Origin: Pagrus major
Lineage: Eukaryota > Chordata > Actinopteri > Spariformes > Sparidae
Direction of reading: 5' to 3'
DNA length: 64,000 nucleotides
NCBI RefSeq assembly: GCF_040436345.1
Contig: NC_133230.1
Coordinates: 20,718,197 to 20,782,196, forward strand
In this document: in pieces, positions 27,082 through 40,049 of the stretch
How the letters are laid out: every line of letters starts with the position of its first letter
Numbering within the stretch: the stretch's first letter is position 1
Notes under the pieces: generated by a model
Database searches by the model: none
What the model saw: the letters and a program-made list of their open reading frames with translations, nothing else
What the model was told of the DNA's origin: nothing
Made by a program: the position numbers and the translations under genes

Positions 27082-28459
27082 TTTATTGAAATATTTTAAT
27101 CTGCAGAAAGCAGAGTGACAGTTCTCCCTTTTTTTTTTTTAAGAGAAAGCAAACCATCTGTGCTACAGCAGGTTGAATCTCATCATCCAGCCAGCTGACA
27201 GCCGCTAACCAGGCCTGCGAACAGAGAGGGCAGATTACATTCTGAGAAAACTACACATGCACTTTCTGTCCTTCGCTTTCGAGTGGTATCTTAAACAGCA
27301 GGCTCCTTCAGCAGTGTGTTATAGAGCTTATGGCAATACACTGGTTTGACCTCTGCGCAACAAATTTCATGGCACAAGGTTCATTAACATCAGCATCAGC
27401 ATTTACAAAGACAGTGTGTAAGTGAGGACCCTGAGAACACGTCAAAGACATTTGACTCTGGTGCTCTTGCAGTGTTTGGATGCTACATCGTCTCTCCAGC
27501 AACCCTCACAGGGGTAAATGTTCATTTTTGGGAGCTGGGAGGCTGACAGTCTTGCGTGTCTTTTGTGGGTCCCTGGAGTTTGCGTGACTTTGCGCTTCTC
27601 TCGCTTTCCAGTGTGCCGAACTGTATATTGACTATGCGCTTCCGGGCGGGAAAAAAAAGGCTGGGTGGAGATTTAAGCATGTTCACACACACACAAATCA
27701 ACACACATTGCACACAGAAACGCACCTCTAAAAGGGTCCCTGGCATTGTGACATTTCACATTTCATTTAAATCCATGAGGGATTACAGCCCTCCTGTTAG
27801 GAAGGAGGAGAGGGGGGAAAAACACTCATCGAATCCATTAGTTTTAAACATTTAAAGGACCATCTAAGATAGACTGATGGAAGGATAGAGGGGTGGGTGG
27901 ATGGGTGGGTAGTGCCGGGGTAGTGAGGACTGTGTGGCACAGCACAAGTCTGTCCTAGATTAAACAGCCGCTCTAATCCCCCATTTCTGCCCCCAAATTG
28001 GTTTTCCCTCAATCTCGGCCTTGCCATCCTAATGTGAGAAAAAGAGAACTGGAGCAGTGGCTGAGGCAAAAATAATCAGCACGTTAAAAACTGTGAGAGC
28101 GGAAGAGGAAGAGGGGAAAAAAAGAACGAGATGTTAATGATAAAGCAATCAAGTTTTATGGGCGAGTTTAAGGGGAGCACGCACAGCTTGATTGGGGTCA
28201 GTTAAGGCTCCATCCCTCGTCAACTGTAAACATTCATCAATGGAGAAAGGCTGAGTGGTTGTTCTCTGTCTAAGTCCAATTTGGCTGTGTCCATTTAGCC
28301 AAAAACCTAAACTAAACACTACTTCTTCTATCCTTCTGGGCCACCTTTACACCACGAGAAGAGGCACATTCAGAATCAGTCCCCAGTGCCTTTCACTTTG
28401 GGTCAGGCTTGCAGCGCACTCTCAGTGTGCCAGCTCTGTGTAGGTCTGTCTGGATCATG
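27082..28459 (-). other. tmem260: tmem260 3' UTR (end inferred)
   Basis: The stop codon is at 28460-28462. The first AATAAA on the minus strand downstream of it is at 27087-27082, which would give a 3' UTR of about 1.38 kb. Unique blocks inside (27930-28080 with TAATCCC at 27974-27980, and 28150-28250) resemble regulatory DNA. The end is a prediction. Confidence 0.4.
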
Positions 28460-28720
28460 TCACGGGGTTTGCCTCCGGCTCTGGGAAAGCCTGTCCCTCT
28501 CTTTAAGCAGGTGAGTAATGGCCGAGCGTATGGCGGCCGCCTGGGGATCTGTAGGTTCCTTCTCCAAGTAGAGACTGAAGTGCTGGGTGCTGCAGGTCAG
28601 CAGGCTGTCTGGACTGTAGCCCCGGTGACCCGAGCGGAGCAGCCTCTCACAGGCCAGCGCCAAGTTCTTGTCCCAGTTTGGAGGGTAGTGTGAGTGGGCC
28701 TCCACAATCTCCTTATACAG
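28460..28720 (-). CDS. tmem260: tmem260 exon 16 (last, C-terminus)
   Basis: Phase 0 entry after a GGGCAG acceptor. Encodes 86 residues from LYKEIVEAH to the end, with the family-typical [15 protein letters not shown] and [13 protein letters not shown]. Stop TGA at 28462-28460. Confidence 0.95.
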   Translation of the reverse strand: MYKEIVEAHSHYPPNWDKNLALACERLLRSGHRGYSPDSLLTCSTQHFSLYLEKEPTDPQAAAIRSAITHLLKERDRLSQSRRQTP

Positions 28721-31700
28721 CTGCCCAGCAAACACAAACACATAAACACACGGAGACACATAAAAGCAGATGTTACCACAAAAAAAGCCTCTGAATATGT
28801 GGTGCTTTGCCTTGTGTGGCACTTAAATCTCCTCCATTATGGTAACAGTACTGTCGCATGTTTGTTGAGGTCAGACTCACAATGTAAGACAGCTCAAAGA
28901 GGCCAGCTTTCCCCTCTCCCTGCATCCTTTCTGCCAGGTCAAACAGAAAGAAAGCCGTCTTCATCCTGAAACAAAGCACGCAGGCTCAGGGCTAAGTGCT
29001 GGATGGATGAGCCATGCAGATCCGCACTCACAGACGCACCACTCCAATGGAGTGATTTATGTAGATGCCGATACCAAATAGAATGTACATGTAGATGCTC
29101 TACCACACAAGACTGGTTTATGGAGATGTTCCAGCGGGTTAGTACAAATCGTGACGCAGCTTTTTATCTGCATACTAAAGTACACAACCTCTCCAAAGAG
29201 GAAATAAAAAGTTGACTGTACCTGGCTTGCCACATCTCCTCATTAGCGACATGCTCCCAGGACGCAGGATGGAAACTGTTCACACAAGGAAAAAAAAAAA
29301 ACATTTCTTTATCTAAACCGCTTCAGGCGTTGGCTTGTGCACAGTTCCACTAACTATAAATGATTATTTATGTGAATATATTGTTCCACTCAGCGGTGCA
29401 GGTTTTGATACACTAAAACATCAATGTTTGCTGCATAAACATTAAATGACTGCGCAACAATACCAGGCAGCACATTAGACATGGAGTAAAACCACATCTC
29501 CCTTTTTTTTCACTTTGTTGACTGTAAACACTTGACCTCTTCTTCAAAAGAATATTTTAGCAGGGTTCCCGAGCTAATATTTGGCTTGTGGGCATCGGCG
29601 GACACGCTTGTCGTGAGTGTGCGGGAAATAATGTCACAGTATTCAGCCGTGGATATCTGAGTGAATGAAGGGCTGCTGGCAACGGCAACAGAATATGCAG
29701 CTTTGACTAATTCCACTTTTGACACAGTTATTGACAAAATGCAATAAGAAACTCATTATTTTTCATCTTCAGTCTCATTTCAAATGGCTGAGGGCCTAAT
29801 GTCTTGCTCTGGTTGCATTCACAAAGAGCTGGATCCCAGCATGAAGAACAGAGGACAACCTCAGCGAGGGAAGCTCTGTGGAGTCTGCGGAGGGATGACT
29901 GGAGACCACAGAGAGACGAGCGGGTGAGGAGATGTTGGCAATGAAATACGTGGTTATCTTTCTGAGTGAATAGTTCTAGTTTCATCTCAAGATCGGAGTT
30001 GTTTAAAACAAAATGCAAAAAGGATTCTTCTTGCAGGTCTCTTGTAAATGACATCCTGCTAAACCTCACTGTCTTGCCACTGGGCCGGTATTTACAAACT
30101 CATACTGTGGAGCAAAACATTGTTCAACCCACAGAAATGTATTTTAAATTCTAGTGGAGATCCCAAAGTTTCTGAAGATAACAAATATGGCTGAGAATGT
30201 GTACAATTTAAACAAGAAGCAGAACATTTCCATTTGATAGAATAGTCAATATTTCACTGTTTAACCATCATACAGCTTCAATGAAGAGGTGTAACAAGAT
30301 GATACAAAGCACCTATTAGATCTGCAGTGGTTAGTCTATTGATCTGTCATTTCAGTCATTTTTCTTGCAAAAATTTATGGTAAAAAAAACTCAGAGTCTT
30401 TGGGTTTTGGACTGTTGGTTGCACAAAAGTAGCCATTTAAAGACATCGCTCTGAGCTCTGATGAGTGTTTTTCATATTCGTTTGGACATTTTACAGAGTA
30501 ATCTAAGTGATTAGTCCATTAATAGTGAAGGTAATTATTAGTTTCAGCCCTAGTGCCTATATTATTGTGTGTAATAAGGTGATTTTCTCCACCTTAAAGC
30601 TACTTTAAAGGAGGAAAAGGGGGAAACTGTATGTTTAGAGGTCAAACGTACCTGTCCACAGACATTATTGATTCGGTGTGTTTGTGTATGCACCTGTCGT
30701 ATGGCTCACTCCAGTTATAGATGTTGCGGGTGCGATGGGCCCACTCTTTAGGGTGAAGCTGCCTCTGAAGTGGCGCCAGGTAATCACACACACCCATTGG
30801 CCAACGAGAGAAACTATGCTCCCAGCTCGGGTCTCCCTCAGGCAGCCCAATGCAGGCAAACACATTCCTCCTGCAGAAAGAAAACCAGACAGCAACTCAC
30901 TCACATCCTCCTTTACCACCCAGCCCTCTCTTTCCTCCCAGGTAACTGTGAATAACGAGACACACAGGAACACCCCAACACCTCCTAGCTTCCCTCTGGC
31001 CCTGTGCTGCTCACCAAAGGCTTCAGGCCCTGAGGGTTAATCCCACAGGTCAGTGTTGCCCCACTGAGAGTGAGACAAGTTGGCCTGGCAAACACTGCCC
31101 CCTGGTGGGCTTGGTATTAACAGGTCTCCAGCCAGTTTCTAGATCTCAATTCCTCTTGGAGCGAATGATGATGATGAGAGCAGGGGAGCAGCAATGAGCC
31201 CGCCTGAGACTGTTTAACCAAATCAAGTAGATTAGTCGACTTCTGTAGTTCATCAAACTCCTTTTATGGCCTCAACAGTTCTACAGGCTTATCTCCTCCC
31301 TGCACTCACCGCTGTGTCGACCATCCCACTGATCTCTGCCTCATTAGATCACCCACTTGTTCATTTGGACCATTGTCGCCCTCCTGATTCACTCTCTCTC
31401 GCTCCATTTTACAGCCTTCTATTTATCTATTCAGCACATCCCTTTTATTCTCTCTCTGCGACTCACTGTGTGTTGTGGGACAGAAACTGCTCCAGAGTGA
31501 AGGTGGCTTTCTCCTTAGGGTGGACAGGGTCCCACCAGCGGCCGGGGAAGCGGACCCCAGGGTGGTGCTGCGCCAGCTTGGCCACATACCACGAGTATGT
31601 CATCATCTAGAGAGAAGAAAGAGTACCACCAACTCCGTTCAGTTTTTTGTATTCCAGTGTGATCAGTAGTTAAATTACCGCTCAGTGTACAATTCGCTGA

Positions 31701-34700
31701 AAGAAAAGGATTTATTGACTATTTCAGTGGCTTTTTCTCCATATTTGAGTATCTCAAAGGGTTTTTCTTTCTTTAATCAAGTGTCTAAATTTAGAGGCTC
31801 TCGTTTTCACTAATTTTCATTTTTATTACATTGCTGTCTTAAAGCCCTTATGATTAAAAGACATTCAAACATATGATGTACATAGACAAGACTACTTACC
31901 CATCTCAGAAAGCCTGAAAGAGACGTCAGGCTGTAATTTGGTGTTTTTTGTATGAATTTCAGTCATACAGCCAAGGCACATTGCCATTTTGTCACCCAAA
32001 AAAATAATTCGCCTGACAAATCTCCCTTTTCCTCACAAAATCGCTATTTATTTTCTGAAAAATAAAGAAATCCTCCTTTTCTGAATCCTATCTTTCTTTC
32101 TCTACTGAAGCAGTTTTGTCATAAATCAAACCTCTCAGCACATGAAAGACAAGGAACATAAAATCTCAATATAATAATGTTTAACTCTATGGTTGGCCAC
32201 TAAGTATTCCTATTTTTAAAACTACTTTGGTAATAGTGCTGCACAATTGATCAAATATTATTGAAATCACAGTATGGTCAAGTGCAATATCCAAATCGGA
32301 GAAGCAGAAGGTAAAAAAACAGCTTTATAATGAAGTACTGTGGTGATGCAGAGATGCCCTGGTCTTCAAATCTTGTTCTCCAGATGTAAGAAAACCTCTT
32401 CTTTGGTACAGACCCCAACAAATGTCACATCGCATGATTTCAACAGTTTTTTTTAAGTGAAAATGAAAATTGTGGTGTAAAAAAGATCATTCCAACTAAT
32501 CTCGAATCACACTGCAATCACAATATTGGTTAAAATAAAAGTATTACAAAATAGGCATGCACGATATGGACCTTTTTCCGCCCATACCGCTGAGCGATAA
32601 CTACCTGCTTGTTTTCTTTGGATTTCAAAAAGAAGTTTCTAACCTGAAGTTTATGCACACCTGACTGTAAGAAAGGTTAAGATGTAGTAAGCAAAGATGG
32701 CTGATTTAATATCCCATAGCTCCACAAGCTTTTTTGTGTTAAAACTTGCATACTTTTTCTCTCCTCTCATCACCCTTGTTGAACAAGTGTTGGGTGCAGC
32801 GTTAGTCATTCTTCTACTTCTTCTACTTTGCGTTTATTAGCGGATCACAACCCAAGGTGTATACAGCCACCTCCTTTGTTGGCCGTTAAATTATCTGCAC
32901 AATGTATGTCATGTTTCATTTTTACTTTTGATTTGGATCAAATATCAAGCTTCACTCTGAACAACAAATGCAAAACAGTGGAGAAATGACAGCAGCTCTG
33001 ACCTCCTGGTCGACCAGACGTACGTCGGGCCGTACGTCCTGGCAGTAGTATAAGTAGCGCAGTGAGTTTCCAGGCAGATCTCCTCTGGTCAGGATGATTG
33101 AGTCCATCGGGACGGAGGTCAGAAGCTCCCTGCCGAACCTCTCGACCACACTGTTTCTGCTCTGATCACACTCCCTATAGGATCATGAGCACATCAAAAC
33201 TATACTGTAAAATGTCATCAAAACCACAAGTTGTGTTTACTTGAGTTTAAAAAAGGGCTTGAGTGCATCCTGCTTAGAAGTGTGTGCTCAGCTGTGTGTG
33301 AGTGTGTTTGTAGGTACGCCTTCAAGGTGCTCTGAGGGTAAGTTGTCAGTGCCCCCGCCCCTTCCCCTCTGCAGAGCGCTCTGGCTGCCTATCTAATCGT
33401 GGGGAGACAGGTGTGATGGGTCTGACAGCACAGGCCATGCTCTCCCCTTGATCAAAGCCGCTCAGTGATGGCTGTCTGGCACTCCCCAGCACTACGCTGG
33501 TGTAATCTGCCTTCTCGGACAGCTAACATCTCAGACTGAGCTCTGTGAGTGGAATCTATGTGCTAACCGTGCCTCTCTTTAGCCCCTACCATGGGGTGAG
33601 CAGAGAAAAAAACCTGACATGTGGAGTTCAGACCTACGGTATGAAACGCAGAGGAGAAACAAATCGGGTTGACTCAGGGAAAACTTATGCATGGGGATTT
33701 GAGAAGAAAGTAGAATGAGAGGGGAGTTTTTATTTCACTTTAACTTTGCTGAGCAGAAGTATTCCAAAGTAACTTAGGACACATTTGGGTCCAGTGAAGT
33801 TACCGCAACAGGAATACTGTCAAGTAATACTGATTGCACAGATTGTGCAGAATCAGAAAGTTGCTACTTACACAGCCCCCCATGGCCCAGCCTCCTCTCC
33901 AGCTCGCTGTGTGTCCGGCTCAAGCCGAGGCCTGCCAGCACACACACTGCAGCATCACTTTGCAGCCAGAAACGCTCAACCTGCAGGATGTAGGCACACA
34001 CACAGACACACACACTTCAGTGTTTCCTGTAGTTGTATCTTTATTTCAGGATGCATGTACTGCCTATATAGATTTCTATATATATATATAGCACACTTTA
34101 CAGACCACTGCAGGTAAATGAAAACAACAGAAACATTAATAATATCTCACCACTCCTAGCAGTAGGGGTCTGCTGATGTCCAGGTTGGCTCTCCAAGCAA
34201 AAAACAGTGAGTAGACCACCAGCATGGTGGTCAACAGCCAAGACACTGAGCGACACGTCCTAAGATAGGAAAGGCTGCTAGTTATTCAGTAAAAAAATAT
34301 TGTTCTCTGTCTGTCTGTTTACTCTGTGGGAAAAAAACAACTTGTTTTGAAGAAGTCCATAAAAATATTAATGCAGGGATGGAGATCACAAGCCTGGGAG
34401 CAAACGCATACGCCAGCCAGCTAAGAGGTGCATGATTGATTTTCTAATGCAGACTGAGTCATAATGAGCTGCTGCCAACCGCTGAATCACAAACTCATTA
34501 CAGTACAGCTGTAAAATGTACTTATACACTAAAAAGAAAACATGTTACCCTGATGGCGAAAACAAATCATCATCTGAACCTGAAGAGACACTTTTGAGCC
34601 ACCGAAAAATGACTTTTGGTTTTCCTGCCAACACATTGATCTGATGGGTGCCACTAACGCAGCTACTAACACATACTGTCAAGATTCTGTTTGTGTTGTT

Positions 34701-37700
34701 TTTCTTCACATTATGCACAGTGGGCAAAAAATACATTCTTATTTTGTAGTAATAAAGAGTTCTTTACAATACAAACAGCGCCACTCAACATTTTAACATT
34801 AGGTAAATTAGCAGTTGCATGGCTTCCCTGCTATGAAATGACCTTCATCTGTGTGTGTGCAGCCAAGTTTATCAAAGTGCACCCCAGGAGAGGGGGGGAG
34901 GCGGGGGGAGGCAGGGGGTGGCCGGTGCCGTACAGAGCCCTCGGGCTTCGCTCGACTTTATCAGCTCCACCCCATAGGCACTGCTGTAATGAATTACTGG
35001 ATCACACCGCCACACTGCCACATGCAGATACATACAAGCAGTGATTTACTCGTACACACAAACATGTTTTCGAAAATCCAAAACACACATCAGCCTCTCT
35101 TGATTTGAATGTGGAGCGTCGCGACAGCTTGACAGTTAGGTGCCTCGGTGTTTTTTTGTATTCTTTTTTCCGAAGATCAGCATTTTGTCAGCGGTTTTGT
35201 TCCCTGTCTTTTACTCCGGGGGATTAGATTTGTGGTTGAAGTGGCTGCTGAGATGTGTGTGACAGAGTTTGGTCTTCTGTGCGCCGCCGTCTCGCTCATC
35301 CTACCTGTCCCATGAGGAGAGGAGAAGGCCCAGTGCTGCCAGCACCAGAGCGGGAAGCGAAAGGTCTGCCAGGCAATGGTCCAACTGGGCCCTGCACACA
35401 CACAAAACACACATGTAGCATTTGTGATGGACACCAAAGACGAGCTCAATTACCCTCCCTGCAACTGAACTCAAGGACAGCAATTATTAAATGCCCTCCA
35501 TCCCCTATCAAAACAAACTCCTTGGACTGTGCGCTCCTCCTTTCAATCGGATTGACAGATACGAATGACTGTGTCATCCACCCCCCGCTGCCCCATCCTC
35601 TCCTCACAGCGCCTGTCAGTCACAGAGCGCTTGCTCAGAGCACAGAGATAGTTTCCTGCCTCTTCCTTAATACCCATCTCTATTTGACAGCTTATTGAGT
35701 CTCTATATCTCCCAATGTACACTATGTGTGAATGTGCTCACGAGCGCGTGTTTGCGGGTGTGTGTGTCAGCTTCTCCGGCGGGTTTACGTCTTCAGTGCG
35801 ACATGCCTGTCATGTTCGCCTCTCTTCCCCATCTTGAAGGTGTGCTTGTCCATCAAGCAGCAGGGGTGATGGGAAGGGGTGGGTGCCTGGCAGAGGGGGG
35901 GCTGGTAGTGGGGGGTCTTAAGACGCACATGCACCCCCATCCCGTCAGCTGGAGAAAGATACCGGGAGTGGGATGACTGTGGCGGTGGCGGCGGTGGTGG
36001 TGGTGGCAGCGGGGAGAAAGGGAGGGAATCGGGTGGAGGAGGTGGGGTGCTGGAGTGGAAAAATACAATTTCTCCAGCTCTATTGCAGTGTCTGTCATCA
36101 CAGCTTGTCACGCTTAAACACCAGAGCTGAGTGATCATTTCAAACTGCTGGAGAAACAGAACACAGCGATTTGGCCCTCTAAGCAGGTTCAGTTCTGCTT
36201 TGATGGGAGAGAGTGGAAAGAGAAGAACAAAAGCTGCTGGATAGAGGAGAGAGGGAGAGAGAGAGATGGGCTGCACAAATGACTCTGGGCTCTCAGCGTC
36301 TGTGGTTAAACTGGTGTAAAACACCAGAACCAGCACAAAAAGTGTTTGGGTCCTCCATCTCCAGCACCACGTGTGCCCTCACTATGCCTCAGATCAAAGC
36401 TTTTCTGTATTTCTCCACCTTAGAATCTACTGTCCACGAAGAAACAGAACATTAAAGTTGAACGGACACTCAGTGAAGGATCCAGAATACTACGTCAGAA
36501 CTGCTCAAAACCCCCTCCACCCACACCTTTCCGGCATTGGATTAGGGGGGGCTGTGACCATTACAGTAACTTTCTGAAACTTACGATTCGACATTCACAC
36601 TAGAATTACAACAAATTGAACCAACAAACAAAAAAAGTATACAAGTGAAAATGTATCATTTTTGACGGGGGAAATCATTGTTAGTTGCAGCCCTAATTCA
36701 CAACCACTCCCTCAGTCTATCACTATGTCATTGTAAATTGAATGTCTTTGTGTTTAAGACTGTCGGTTTCACAAAATACAATTTGAAGACGTCACTTTGG
36801 GCTCTTGAAGACTATGCTGCCATTGAGTACGATTTAATAGATTCAATTATTGATTCATAATTATGCAAATAATAAGTCAAAAGAACAGTCAAAATATTTA
36901 TCGATAATAAAAGCAAAATTAAGTAGGTAAAAGTAAACACTGCAGTCTCTAAAAGACAATTTTACACTAAAATGTAATGTGTGCAGACAACGCATATGCC
37001 ACATAAGATGGCAAGATGTCATGTAATGATTGGGATCTGTGATTATTCAGTGCATACTTTGTAGGTACTGATTAATATGTATGAACAGAGTAAATACAAT
37101 AAACCATAAATACTTCATAATAAGTTGTGCTTAGTATTTAAAATGTGCAAAATTTAAGTAAAAAAAGAAAGACAAAAAGCTGAAAAAGACATACTTTAGC
37201 ATTGTGGTCAGGTTTACTGAGCTCTCTGTCTTTGCCTGCAAAAACAAGAAACATACAGTGAGTCGATGCATATATATTGTATATATAGCATAGGTATACA
37301 AGAAAAAAATGCCAACCAGGCAACTATACTACTGACTAATGATAAAAAGTCTGGAGTAGTATGTTGTAGTTTAATTATAGCAGGGCAAGCAGATACCAGA
37401 CTGAAGGTGCCATATTCAGCCCTCAGCAGGTGGGTCAGCAGGCCCAACAGGGTGGTCTGATCCCCCCAACTCCAGCGGGCTGTGTTGAGGTAGGAAGAGA
37501 TGGGCAGGTAGATGTATGGCAGAAAACCAGCAAGGAAACACACTCCCAGGGACACAAGGCCACACAAGGACAGCTCCTGTTGAGATGTTTGAAAAAGAGA
37601 TGTTCTTAATTACTTCATGTTCATCCAAAGGGATGTAAAACTAACCCACATTAAAAAAACCAGCATCCAAGAAAGTCTTCTTTAGATTTATGTTCTAAAA

Positions 37701-39988
37701 AATGACTTCATATTTAATATACAGTTGCAGGTGCCTACACTGTATGTTTGCAATCATCTTTTCCATTAATAAGCAATTTTTAGTAGTAACACTAACATTA
37801 AACCACTCTGAAGTGTTTTTTGGGAACCTGCTGAAACATCTCAGATCTCTCTGAGAAAACTAAGTGGTTTCTTAACCGTCTTGGATTGAAAAAGAAAAGA
37901 CTGGATTTGAAATAAGGAACACTTTTCAGAGAGATTTATCTCTTTATTTCTGTCAGAAAAATTGCTGGCTTATTTTTCTTGGATAAACCATTTCCATTTA
38001 TACCGTTTTAGAAATATGCAGATGTATTTCTGTTATACTATCTCTAAAGTCTTTTCTTGCCTTCATGAGTAACAAACAAATTTGAGTTCTGCTCTATGTG
38101 AGATTTTGAAAATCAGACCCCAGAACTTACCCTGTGAGAGTGAAGACGTTGAAGGACCCAAGGAATGATGGCCAGTACATATATCACCAGGGTGTGCTGG
38201 TTACAGAGCCCCAAGCCACAGAACAGCGCTCCCCAATGGGCAATCTGACAATGTCAAGCATTTTAGTAAAGCATGGTGACTTAAATCTGAAGTTATGGTA
38301 CCAAGGACTAATCAGAGGAAATGAACACAGGACCCAGTGAGGGCTGTGCCACGCTGAGTTACCTTCCTTCTCTGGGTTGTGTTCTCAGCACGGTGGAAGC
38401 TGGCAGTCAAGAAAAAGAGCAGACCAACAAAAAGGTTGTTGAGGGTGAAGACTTCTGCCACAATGGACCACTGCCAGCTCAGCCTGGACACAGCGAACAG
38501 TCCTCCGGCCAGTACTGCACCAGGACCAGGACCTGCCAACCTGACAGTGAGGAAAGAAAGGCCTTCATTTTTCTCTGGTGACATTTAAGTCTTCACTATG
38601 GGGTCCCTGCAATCATTGAAAATCTTTTGGATTCATATTAACTTGAAAAACATATCTTAAAATATTCAAATATGCCAATTCTAGCCTTACTTTTTGTTCT
38701 TAGTAAGTTTTCCAGGCTACAGAACTTCAAGCGTTTTTTCAGTATTATTAAGTTATACTGCACTGACACAAAAAAGGCAAAACAACAAAGTCAGTAGCTT
38801 CACACAAAATTAAAATTTTGCCGTCATAAAAAGGAAAGCCACCACTTCCCCCAGACTAATTTGGGGACCCATTATAATCTTCCTGCAACCCAAGTTTGCT
38901 TCTCGGACAGGACCTTGAAAAACACTCACAGTGAATTGGGCCATTCACATATCATGAGAAGTCCCTCCCCGGCAGCCGGTTGATCTCGAGCAGACTGGCA
39001 CAGAAACCACCGTGGTAGAGATAGCACTTTATCCTCAGCTTCTTAAATATAATGTGTGCACAAAAGTTTCCCCTTCCTCCTCTCCTGTACTGTCTCCATC
39101 TCCTTTGCGGTAATTGAAGCAAACTTGGGATAATCTGTCATACGCTAAGACCCACCACTTACTAAAATGAGAGACAGAGGGGGAGAGAGAGAGAGGCGAC
39201 AAATGATGGGGCGAGGGAAAAAGAAAAGGAAAATAGTGCAGAGAAGTGTGCGTTAAAGGGGTGAGACAGTGTGCGGGATAAAGGATGAAATAAAGAAAAA
39301 GGAAGAAAAAAGTTCAAGAAGAGAGAGGGGAAAAAAGAAAAGAAAAAAACGCAGCCCAGTCCCCGGCATGCTGGCTCTGAAATATGAGCAGGCTCGACAA
39401 TTAGGGAAGTCAGGCAGTATGGCCCTTTCCGCCATTGTGTGGAGTGGCTTAGAGTCCTCATCAGCCTATCAGCTAACTGACAGGCAGAGAGCTGCTCTAT
39501 TCAGCACCGCAGATACAAGCTGCAGGCCAAACGGCTGCCAGGTCCCTTATGACCCCACAATCCCTTGCCGGTGACAGCTTCAAGCTCCATAGCAAATTAG
39601 GCGCTCTCACATTACAATCGCAGAAGACAGATTCCATTAACGGTATCTGAAATTGAGTAGAGAGCAGGCCCGTTATCAGACCTGACTCATAAGCACCGCC
39701 ATTAATCACAAGGCATGATACCATTTATACATTTCCAGCTCTCTGCCTGCCGCTGTGATAGTCAGCCACAAAAGGCCTGATGAGACTTAGGCTAGGGGAA
39801 CAATGGAGCTTTCTGAGGAAAGCGCGGTAAATCAGGAAAAAAAAAGGAGAGGGAGAGCGAGAGGATGGTAGGGAGGAAAAAAACTCTGCTTGCTGACTAC
39901 TTCCCCTTTTTTTCTTTGGGTTTTCTCTCTCCTTCTCTCCACTATTTTTCCTCTGTGTTCACTGTAAGGCGAGCTTGGTGAATGAGTA

Positions 39989-40049
<61 letters not shown>

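Noticed and set aside
33642..33700. Open, partly hydrophobic stretch on the minus strand ([10 protein letters not shown]) considered as the missing tmem260 exon
   Set aside because: Ends before a very weak donor (GTCTGA) and has no AG acceptor in the needed phase; similarity to the mammalian segment is not convincing.
35785..36336. 183-codon proline/histidine-rich frame on the minus strand in tmem260 intron 7
   Set aside because: Arises from GGT/GGC and purine runs inside a well-defined intron.
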